NCBI GenBank assembly: GCA_900547415.1
Contig: URGS01000023.1
Coordinates: forward strand, 1 to 29,662
Source of the DNA: an uncultured Phascolarctobacterium sp.
Lineage (GTDB): Bacteria; Bacillota; Negativicutes; Acidaminococcales; Acidaminococcaceae
Direction: 5' to 3'
Length of the DNA stretch: 29,662 bases
Each line of letters starts with the position of its first letter. Position 1 is the stretch's first letter. This document shows, in pieces, positions 23,527 to 29,662 of the stretch. The translations under genes were made by a program, and so were the position numbers. Below the pieces are notes generated by a model. It had not been told where the DNA came from. It saw only the letters and a list, made by a program, of their open reading frames with translations, and made no database searches.

Positions 23527-24471
23527 ATGGAACAAAGAACTATTTTAACTGGCTGTATTGCTATACGTGAGGATAATCCTGAGCTGGCTCAGAGCTGTGT
23601 TGAAGAGCTGCTTACAGGAGATTATTCTACTGAAGAATTTCTTCAGGGAGCATGTAGTATGCTTTTATGTGCTGCTCGCAAGCATAATGACGAGCTTTTC
23701 GCCAGATGGCTGGAGCAGCTGGAGCCAAGGCTAAGCCTGATAGCGGGTACTAGGCCCTATAGTGTTGCGGCAGGGGATTTTTTGCTAAGCATTTCCTTTG
23801 CAGCCTGCGATGGTCGTAGGATAGAGGTACTCTCCATACTTAGACGGCTCGTTCAAAAATATCTGCAATTCGCAAATGATGATAGTTTCTTGGAAGACTT
23901 TCTTTGCGAATGGTCCAGTATGATAGCTCGCATGTCACGTCGAGGCTGGCAGGAGGAAACCTACTGGTTGCTGAAGGTATTGCTTTCTGTTTTATTACGT
24001 AAAAGGAATCTCAAGCTTTATGATACAGTGCTCCTGCATCTGCAGATGAATTTCGTGATGTACTGTCAGTGGGATGGTCTTGAAAAAGCTGTAGCTGCCT
24101 ATAAGGAGCTACAGCTTTTATATGCTTATTTTATTGAGAAGGCAGTAAGCAGCAGTACTCCTCCAGAGGAACGCAGTAAATATTTTTTACTTGCTTTGCG
24201 TAATATTCGCGGAGTAGTTTCCAATATTTCCAGAGCCCTGATGTTAGATGAGCTGGAGGTTTTTCAGGATTGGTATGCTATGCTGCAGTATCAGCAAAGC
24301 AGCAATCCTAAGGGACAGCTGCGGATGAAGCTTTTGGTACAGCTTTCCATTCTATATTGGAAGGAAACAAGACCAAGAACAAGCCGCAAGCAGATGAAAT
24401 ATTTAAAAGAGCTGCTTGAGCCAAGCGTAATCACAGCGGAATACGCAGAGCTTTTGCAAAAGATAATCTAA
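23527..24471 (+). CDS. Hypothetical helical protein downstream of pyk (314 aa)
   Basis: I do not recognise this 314-residue protein. It is almost entirely helical, with many Leu/Glu/Arg repeats of about 35-40 residues that look like TPR- or HEAT-type helical pairs, rich in Trp and Tyr. There is no signal peptide or membrane segment. The start ATG 23527 is 13 nt after pyk but lacks a good ribosome site, so translation may depend on coupling to pyk; the longer in-frame start at 23467 lies inside pyk. A weak hairpin follows. Function unknown. Confidence 0.7.
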   Translation: MEQRTILTGCIAIREDNPELAQSCVEELLTGDYSTEEFLQGACSMLLCAARKHNDELFARWLEQLEPRLSLIAGTRPYSVAAGDFLLSISFAACDGRRIEVLSILRRLVQKYLQFANDDSFLEDFLCEWSSMIARMSRRGWQEETYWLLKVLLSVLLRKRNLKLYDTVLLHLQMNFVMYCQWDGLEKAVAAYKELQLLYAYFIEKAVSSSTPPEERSKYFLLALRNIRGVVSNISRALMLDELEVFQDWYAMLQYQQSSNPKGQLRMKLLVQLSILYWKETRPRTSRKQMKYLKELLEPSVITAEYAELLQKII

Positions 24472-24476
24472 ATTAT

Positions 24477-24501
24477 TTTCCTTAACCAAGGAAAGATTTT
24501 T
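24477..24501 (+). terminator. Weak terminator before rbsK
   Basis: TTTCCTT-AACC-AAGGAAA (24477-24494) followed by GATTTTT. It is AT-rich, so readthrough into the rbs genes is likely; I find no convincing separate promoter for rbsK. Confidence 0.45.
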
Positions 24502-24520
24502 GTAGTAAGAGGTTTTTGTT

Positions 24521-25402
24521 ATGGCAAAAATAGTAGTAATTGGTAGTTGTAACATTGATGTTACAGTTGAATGCGATCGTTGGGCTAAGCCTGGCGAAAC
24601 AATCTTTGGCAGCCGTCTGACTATTAATCCGGGCGGTAAAGGTGCTAACCAGGCTGTTGCAGCAGCTCGTCTTGGGGCTGAGGTAATGATGGTTGGCTGC
24701 ATCGGTGACGATGTTTATGGACAGATTGTTCAGAAAACTCTTAAGGAAAACAATATTGATGCACGCTATGTAAAGGTTCTTCCTGGCGAAAACAGCGGCA
24801 CTGCTCATATTACTGTGGCAGAGGATGATAACACTATTATCGTTATCAAGGCTGCCAATGACCTTGTATCTCCTGCTCTTGTAGAAGAGGCCTGGGAAGA
24901 TATTAAGAATGCTGACATGGTACTGCTGCAGCACGAAATCCCTGCTGCAACTAATGCCTATGTAATAGAAAAATGTGCAGCTGCAGGTGTACCTGTGCTG
25001 CTTAATCCTGCCCCTGTTGCTCCTGTTCCTGCAGAGCTTTTGGAAAAGGTAACTTATCTGACTCCCAACGAGCACGAGGCTGCTATTCTGTTCGATGGCA
25101 AAAGCAGTGATGACATTTTGCTGCAGAACTCTGACAAGGTAATTATGACTTTGGGCAGCAAAGGTGTAGCTTATGGTGAAAATAATTTGGTATGCAAGGT
25201 TCCTGCCTTCAAGGTTCAGCCTGTGGATACAACCGGTGCCGGTGATACTTTTAACGGTGCCTTTGCAGTAGCTCGTGCCAATGGCAAAACTATGGCTGAC
25301 AGCATCCGTTTTGCTAATGCAGCGGCAGCTTTGTCCGTACAAAAGCTGGGTGCTCAAAGTGGTATGCCTTATTTAAATGAAGTAGAGGAGATGCTTAAAT
25401 AA
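24521..25402 (+). CDS. rbsK: Ribokinase
   Basis: A 293-residue PfkB-family sugar kinase that phosphorylates ribose to ribose-5-phosphate. It has the GSCNIDVTVE opening, the NPGGKGANQAVAAARLG signature (about 37-53), the anion-hole/catalytic DTTGAGDTFNGAF motif (about 235-247) and the Asn/Glu PNEHEA motif. AGAGG precedes ATG 24521. Its TAA shares one base with the rbsD ATG (25402), so it is translationally coupled and first in a K-D-A-C-B operon. Confidence 0.95.
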   Translation: MAKIVVIGSCNIDVTVECDRWAKPGETIFGSRLTINPGGKGANQAVAAARLGAEVMMVGCIGDDVYGQIVQKTLKENNIDARYVKVLPGENSGTAHITVAEDDNTIIVIKAANDLVSPALVEEAWEDIKNADMVLLQHEIPAATNAYVIEKCAAAGVPVLLNPAPVAPVPAELLEKVTYLTPNEHEAAILFDGKSSDDILLQNSDKVIMTLGSKGVAYGENNLVCKVPAFKVQPVDTTGAGDTFNGAFAVARANGKTMADSIRFANAAAALSVQKLGAQSGMPYLNEVEEMLK

Positions 25403-25800
25403 TGCAAAAGGGTGGAATGTTAAATAGTGCAATTGCTAAGGTTTTAGCAGATTTAGGCCATACTGATACCATTGTTATTGGAGACTGCGGTCTGCCTGTG
25501 CCTGCTGGCGTTTTAAAGATTGACCTGGCTATAAAACCTGGTACACCTTCCTTTATGGAGGTAGTAGAAGAGGTTGCTAAAAACATGGTTATCGAAAAGG
25601 TAGAGATTGCCGGTGAAATGGAAGCAAAAAATCCTGCTGTATGGGATGCAATGCACCAGCTTTTCACTAAAGAAGAATGGATTATTGACGAAAACCATGA
25701 AGCCTTCAAGGAGGCTACTAAACATGCAAAATGTGTGATCCGCACCGGTGAAATTACTCCTTACGCTAATGTTATTTTACATAGCAACGTATTCTTTTAA
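25402..25800 (+). CDS. rbsD: D-ribose pyranase
   Basis: A 132-residue RbsD that interconverts beta-pyranose and furanose forms of ribose so that ribokinase can use it. The family start GGMLNSAIAKVLADLGHTD is present with the catalytic His20, then GDCGLPVP, and the conserved end RTGEITPYANVILHSNVFF. Start and rbsK stop overlap by one base. Confidence 0.96.
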   Translation: MQKGGMLNSAIAKVLADLGHTDTIVIGDCGLPVPAGVLKIDLAIKPGTPSFMEVVEEVAKNMVIEKVEIAGEMEAKNPAVWDAMHQLFTKEEWIIDENHEAFKEATKHAKCVIRTGEITPYANVILHSNVFF

Positions 25801-25818
25801 TAGGTAAGGGGAATTACT

Positions 25819-27300
25819 ATGGAGATTGAATTAAAAAATATCCATAAGGCCTTTGGTACTAATGAGGTTCTGAAGGGTGTTAATCTAAAGCTGACCAGTG
25901 GCGAGGTTCATGCACTTATGGGTGAAAATGGTGCAGGTAAATCTACCCTGATGAACATTCTTACTGGCTTGCATAAACAGGACAAGGGTAAGATTTTTGT
26001 AGACGGCAAGGAAGTAAGCTACAAAAATCCCTTGGAGGCTGAAGAGCACGGTATTGCCTTTATCCATCAGGAGCTGAACATCTGGCCGAATCTGAATATC
26101 CTGGAAAATCTTTTCATGATGCACCCTGTAACCAATAGCTTTGGTGTTTTGGACTACAAGGAAATGCGTCGCATTGCTGAGGAAAAATGCAGGGAGATTG
26201 GCATTGACCTGCATTTGGACGCAGAGGCTGGTGCCTGCTCCGTAGGTCAGCAGCAAATGACAGAGATTGTACGTAATCTGCTCCTCGATGCCAAAGTAGT
26301 AATTATGGATGAACCTACTGCAGCGCTGACTGACAGAGAGACAGAAAAGCTTTTTGAGGTTATGCGTACTCTCAAAGAGCGTGGTGTAGCAATGGTATAT
26401 ATTTCTCACCGTATGGAAGAGGTATTCAACAACTGCGATGTTATTACTGTTATGCGTGACGGCGTTTCTGTAAATACTAAAACCGTTGCCGAATATAATA
26501 TGGCAGACATCGTTAGGGATATGGTTGGCCGTTCCATTACTGAATTTTATCCTGAACGCCGTAATAAACCTGGTGATGTTGTACTGGAGGTTAAGGGCTT
26601 CCAGCAGCCCGGACTCTTTAAGGATGTCTCCTTTAAGCTGCGTAAGGGTGAGATTTTAGGCGTTGCTGGCCTGATGGGCAGCGGTCGTACTGAAATCATG
26701 CGTGCTATTTTTGGCGTGGATAAATGCAAGGGCGGCGAGATTATTCTTAATGGCAAGCCGCTGAAAATTTCTAAGCCTGAGGATGCTATTAATGCGGGCA
26801 TTGGCTTTGTAACAGAAAACCGCAAATCCGAAGGACTTATTCTTGATTTTTCCATTATGCGTAATATAGCGCTGCCTAGCGTTGACAGCTTTGCTAAAAA
26901 GGGCGTTATTGACTTTAAGCAGGTCAACGGCTTTGCTGAAGAAATGGCTTCCAAGCTGGGTGTTAAGGCGCACAGCCTTGATTTGGAGGTTGGTACTTTG
27001 TCCGGCGGCAACCAGCAAAAGGTTGTTATTGCCAAATGGGTAGGCAAGCAGCCTGATATTATCATCATGGACGAACCGACTCGTGGTATTGACGTAGGCG
27101 CTAAGCGAGATATTTATGAGCTGATGAATGAGCTCACAGCCAACGGAGTATCCATTATTATGGTATCCTCTGAGCTGCCGGAGGTTCTTGGTATGAGTGA
27201 CCGTATTATGGTTGTTCATGAGGGACATATTGCCGGCGAGCTGCTTCGTGAAGAGGCAACTCAAGAAAAAATTATGACCTTAGCAACAGGAGGACATTAA
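25819..27300 (+). CDS. rbsA: Ribose ABC transporter ATP-binding protein
   Basis: A 493-residue double ATPase at the inner face of the membrane. The first domain has Walker A GENGAGKST, signature SVGQQQM and Walker B VIMDEPTAAL. The second has a degenerate Walker A (GLMGSGRTE), as normal for RbsA, with signature LSGGNQQKV and Walker B IIMDEPTRGID. AAGGGG precedes ATG 25819, and it follows rbsD after 18 nt. Confidence 0.96.
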   Translation: MEIELKNIHKAFGTNEVLKGVNLKLTSGEVHALMGENGAGKSTLMNILTGLHKQDKGKIFVDGKEVSYKNPLEAEEHGIAFIHQELNIWPNLNILENLFMMHPVTNSFGVLDYKEMRRIAEEKCREIGIDLHLDAEAGACSVGQQQMTEIVRNLLLDAKVVIMDEPTAALTDRETEKLFEVMRTLKERGVAMVYISHRMEEVFNNCDVITVMRDGVSVNTKTVAEYNMADIVRDMVGRSITEFYPERRNKPGDVVLEVKGFQQPGLFKDVSFKLRKGEILGVAGLMGSGRTEIMRAIFGVDKCKGGEIILNGKPLKISKPEDAINAGIGFVTENRKSEGLILDFSIMRNIALPSVDSFAKKGVIDFKQVNGFAEEMASKLGVKAHSLDLEVGTLSGGNQQKVVIAKWVGKQPDIIIMDEPTRGIDVGAKRDIYELMNELTANGVSIIMVSSELPEVLGMSDRIMVVHEGHIAGELLREEATQEKIMTLATGGH

Positions 27301-27302
27301 TT

Positions 27303-28232
27303 ATGGATATGAAAGCAATTTTGAAAAAATCAGGCTCTGTTATTGGTCTGGTAATTCTATTTGTTGTCATTACCTGCCTCAACAGCAGCTTTGTTGACCC
27401 AGGTAATATTAAGAATCTGTTCCGTCAGGTGTCTATTAACGCACTGATTTCCTTTGGTATGACCTTTGTCATTCTGACAGGCGGTATTGACCTGTCCGTA
27501 GGCAGTATTCTGGCACTGTCCAGTGCTATTATGGGCAGCATGATCAAAGGTGGTATGGATCCCATCTTTGCTATTGTCCTGGCTTGCCTTATTGGTGCAG
27601 GTCTTGGCGCTGTTAACGGTCTTATCGTTACTCAGGGCAAGGTTGCTCCCTTTATCGCAACTCTTGCTACCATGACTATTTTCCGCGGTGCAACTCTGGT
27701 TTATACTAATGGTAACCCTATCAGCGGTCTTACTGATGATGAGCTGTTCCACACCTTTGGTCAGGGCTACTTCTTGGAGCTGCCTGTGCCCGCAGTTATG
27801 ATGCTGCTTATGTTCGGTATTCTTTACTTTGTACTGCATCACACTACCTTAGGCCGTAAAACCTACGCTGTAGGCGGCAACGAAAAGGTATCCTTCATTG
27901 CAGGTATCAAGATTAACCGTATTAAGCTGTTTGCTTATACCATTACTGGTATGCTCTGCGGCATGGCAGGCGCTATCATCACCAGCCGTCTGAACAGTGC
28001 TCAGCCTACTGCAGGTACTGGCTATGAGCTGGATGCTATCGCAGCAGTTGTATTAGGCGGGACTAGCCTTTCCGGTGGTAAAGGACGCATTGTAGGTACT
28101 CTGATCGGTGCTCTTATTATTGGTACCTTGAATAATGGTCTTAATATCTTGAACGTATCCAGCTTCTACCAACAGGTAGTAAAGGGTATTGTAATCCTTC
28201 TGGCTGTTCTGATGGACCGTAAAAAATCCTAA
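27303..28232 (+). CDS. rbsC: Ribose ABC transporter permease
   Basis: A 309-residue permease with 8-10 hydrophobic segments. Family motifs are FVILTGGIDLSVGSILALS near 52-70 and the late VVLGGTSLSGGKGRIVGTLIG (EAA-like coupling region with RbsA). It starts 2 nt after the rbsA stop, with AGGAGG in the rbsA end serving as ribosome site. Confidence 0.95.
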   Translation: MDMKAILKKSGSVIGLVILFVVITCLNSSFVDPGNIKNLFRQVSINALISFGMTFVILTGGIDLSVGSILALSSAIMGSMIKGGMDPIFAIVLACLIGAGLGAVNGLIVTQGKVAPFIATLATMTIFRGATLVYTNGNPISGLTDDELFHTFGQGYFLELPVPAVMMLLMFGILYFVLHHTTLGRKTYAVGGNEKVSFIAGIKINRIKLFAYTITGMLCGMAGAIITSRLNSAQPTAGTGYELDAIAAVVLGGTSLSGGKGRIVGTLIGALIIGTLNNGLNILNVSSFYQQVVKGIVILLAVLMDRKKS

Positions 28233-28287
28233 GCTTTACTTTGCAAGTTGTCAAAGGCAAATTAAAAATCAAAAGGAGATATGAATA

Positions 28288-29202
28288 ATGAAAAAACTTT
28301 TAATGATGCTGGTTTGCATTTTCACCATGGCTATGCTTATGGTTGGCTGCAGCAGCGGCGAAAAGAAAGAAGCTAAACCTGCTGATGGCAAAAACATCGT
28401 AGTTGGTTTCTCTGTTTCCACTCAAAACAACCCCTTCTTCGTAACTCTGGCTCAAGGCGTTGACGCTAAAGCTAAAGAGCTGGGCGTAACTGTTAAAGTT
28501 GTTGACGCTCAAAACGACCCTGCTAAACAAGCAAACGACGTAGCTGACCTGCTGCAACAAAACATCAGCGTACTGCTGGTAAACCCCGTTGACTCCGCAG
28601 CTATCTCTACCTCCGTTAAAGCTGCTAACAAGGCTAACATTCCTGTAATCTGCCTGGATCGCAGCGCTGACGAAGGCAAAGTTGCTTCTCTGGTTGCTTC
28701 TGATAACGTAAAAGGCGGCGAAATGGCTGCTGAATACATCCTGAAAAAAATGGGTGAAAAAGTTGCTGTAGCTGAGCTGGAAGGTATTCCTGGCGCATCT
28801 GCAACTCGTGAACGTGGTGAAGGTTTCCATAAAGTTGCTGACCAAAAGCTGACTGTTGTTGCTAAACAATCCGCTAACTTTGACCGCAGCCAAGGTCTGA
28901 CCGTAGCAGAAAACCTGCTGCAAGCTAACCCGGACATCAAAGCTATTTTCGCTCATAACGACGAAATGGCTCTGGGCGCAATCCAAGCTGCTAAATCCGC
29001 TAACAAAGAAATCATGATCGTTGGCTTTGACGGCACCGATGACGGCGTAAAAGCTGTTCAAGACGGCACCATGTCCGCAACCATCGCTCAACAACCTGAC
29101 GTAATGGGCCAACAAGGTCTGGAAGTTGCTGTAAAAGCAGCTAAAGGTGAAAAAGTTGAAGCTAAAGTTTCTGCTCCTCTGAAACTTGTTGAAAAGAAAT
29201 AA
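28288..29202 (+). CDS. rbsB: Ribose-binding lipoprotein
   Basis: A 304-residue substrate-binding protein. The signal peptide ends in the lipobox LMVGC (Cys21), so it is lipid-anchored in the periplasm-facing inner membrane. The fold type I sugar-binding body has GFSVSTQNNPFF, the NPVDS site and AHNDEMALGA, as in RbsB/XylF relatives. AAAGGAG precedes ATG 28288. Codon use is extremely biased (AAA, GAA, CAA, GTT, CTG), far more than in rbsK or rbsA, suggesting very high expression; a weak TTGCAA box in the 55-nt gap may mark an internal promoter. Confidence 0.95.
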   Translation: MKKLLMMLVCIFTMAMLMVGCSSGEKKEAKPADGKNIVVGFSVSTQNNPFFVTLAQGVDAKAKELGVTVKVVDAQNDPAKQANDVADLLQQNISVLLVNPVDSAAISTSVKAANKANIPVICLDRSADEGKVASLVASDNVKGGEMAAEYILKKMGEKVAVAELEGIPGASATRERGEGFHKVADQKLTVVAKQSANFDRSQGLTVAENLLQANPDIKAIFAHNDEMALGAIQAAKSANKEIMIVGFDGTDDGVKAVQDGTMSATIAQQPDVMGQQGLEVAVKAAKGEKVEAKVSAPLKLVEKK

Positions 29203-29251
29203 TCACAACTTCATAGCAAATTGATCCAACTCTGACAACTTGTATCAATTC

Positions 29252-29286
29252 AAAATCCCGTCACGAAAGTGGCGGGAATTTTTTTG
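29252..29286 (+). terminator. Terminator of the ribose operon
   Basis: CCCGTCAC-GAAA-GTGGCGGG with flanking A-T pairs (AAT/ATT) and a run of seven or more T. A strong rho-independent terminator. Confidence 0.92.
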
Positions 29287-29323
29287 CAAGATGCAAGAAT
29301 TTTAAAAACATTTCATAAATGTC

Positions 29324-29352
29324 TTGCGGGGGGGGTACAAGTGTGTTATAAT
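29324..29352 (+). promoter_or_regulatory. SLH-porin promoter with G8 tract in its spacer
   Basis: TTGCGG (29324-29329), 17-nt spacer, perfect TATAAT (29347-29352). Eight consecutive G (29328-29335) overlap the end of the -35 and the start of the spacer. Slippage in the tract would shift the spacing from the present optimum. Confidence 0.75.
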
Positions 29353-29526
29353 TGTGACGAAAAGAGAGAATTATACCCCTATAAATATTCTCTTGGATTA
29401 TAAAATCCTAAGGCAAAGCATAAATTAAGAGGAAACAAGGCAACTCTTAGGAGTGATGCTAAGCTGTAGGATGTTTATAATAAATTAATTTCAGTCTCTT
29501 TAGAGATGTAGAGGAGGAAATTTATT
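29353..29526 (+). other. Structured 5' leader of the SLH porin
   Basis: A leader of about 170 nt contains three foldable parts. Hairpin 1: AGAGAAT (29365-29371) with ATTCTCT (29387-29393). A nested three-stem arm: ATCCTA (29405-29410)/TAGGAT (29467-29472), AGCAT (29417-29421)/ATGCT (29456-29460) and TAAGAG (29426-29431)/CTCTTA (29444-29449). Small hairpin TCTC-TTTA-GAGA (29495-29506) sits just before the ribosome site GAGGAGG at 29511. I do not recognise a named riboswitch; a stability or translation-control role is inferred. Confidence 0.5.
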
Positions 29527-29662
29527 ATGAAAAAATCCTTAGTACTCGCAATGGCTATGGCACTGGGCGTAACTGCTTCCGCATACGCTGCAAATCCGTT
29601 CTCCGACGTTCCTGCTGGCCACTGGGCATATGATTCCGTAGCAGAGCTGGCAGCAGCAGGGG
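29527..29662 (+). CDS. SLH-domain outer-membrane porin, N-terminal part (partial)
   Basis: Only the first 45 residues are in the window. A signal peptide (MKKSLVLAMAMALGVTASAYA, cleaved before ANPF) is followed directly by an S-layer homology domain (FSDVPAGHWAYDSVAELAAAG). This layout (SLH then beta-barrel) is the major outer-membrane porin of diderm Negativicutes such as Selenomonas, Veillonella and Phascolarctobacterium, where the SLH domain holds the outer membrane to modified peptidoglycan. GAGGAGG lies 9 nt before ATG 29527. The barrel itself is beyond the edge, so an SLH protein without a barrel remains possible. Confidence 0.85.
   Translation, partial: MKKSLVLAMAMALGVTASAYAANPFSDVPAGHWAYDSVAELAAAG

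Noticed and set aside
1..29662. CRISPR array, insertion sequence, prophage or rRNA
   Set aside because: No regularly spaced repeats, transposase, integrase, phage structural genes or rRNA segments were seen on either strand.

Overview
The window looks like a piece of a gut-type Firmicutes metagenome assembly, and it has two parts of different character. The left part (1 to about 2.5 kb) is GC-rich with GC-ending codons (for example 45 of 60 bases in 1381-1440 are G or C). It carries the conserved Firmicutes block nadK (3' end) - argR - recN, in a codon style like Faecalibacterium/Subdoligranulum relatives. The rest (about 2.6 kb to the end) is much more AT-rich (25 of 60 G/C in 17521-17580) and reads like a diderm Negativicutes genome, probably Phascolarctobacterium/Acidaminococcaceae: an SLH-domain outer-membrane porin start, a ferredoxin-fused EtfA, and anaerobic fermentation genes. 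The switch falls inside a tRNA-Leu(UAA) gene whose two acceptor-stem halves do not match (C-C clash at pair 6:67). I therefore suspect a chimeric join at a conserved tRNA rather than one natural chromosome. Genus names are inference from style, not from a search.

Layout. 1-2355: nadK end, argR, recN. 2460-2674: tRNA-Leu with its own promoter and terminator. 2.8-4.9 kb: a sparse, AT-rich, partly decayed zone with a small basic protein, an unknown 222-aa protein, a TfoX N-domain protein, two gene remnants, a bidirectional terminator and a 20-bp GAAA-capped RNA hairpin. 4.9-8.6 kb: a peptide/amino-acid scavenging divergon, with pyroglutamyl peptidase to the left and an M20 peptidase plus YfcC-type transporter to the right. 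8.9-10.2 kb: a DEAD-box RNA helicase. 10.5-14.35 kb, minus strand: a CpI-like [FeFe] hydrogenase translationally coupled to a NuoF-C-terminal/GltD-like flavoprotein, with a promoter and a tandem 21-bp-spaced repeat that may be an operator. 14.5-19.3 kb: a sodium:solute symporter overlapping dnaE by 4 nt. 19.45-24.5 kb: etfB, ferredoxin-etfA, a small DUF2007-like protein, pyruvate kinase and an unknown helical protein. 24.5-29.2 kb: the ribose operon rbsK-rbsD-rbsA-rbsC-rbsB with a terminator. 29.3 kb to the end: a strong promoter with a G8 tract in its spacer, a highly folded leader, and the first 45 codons of an SLH porin.

Together the right-hand part describes a strict anaerobe that imports ribose and peptides, makes pyruvate, balances electrons through ETF and ferredoxin, and exchanges H2. 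No complete new defence or mobile system is visible. The most unusual items are the mismatched tRNA join, the two-gene hydrogenase module with its candidate operator, the homopolymer-in-promoter of the porin, and the two structured RNA elements.
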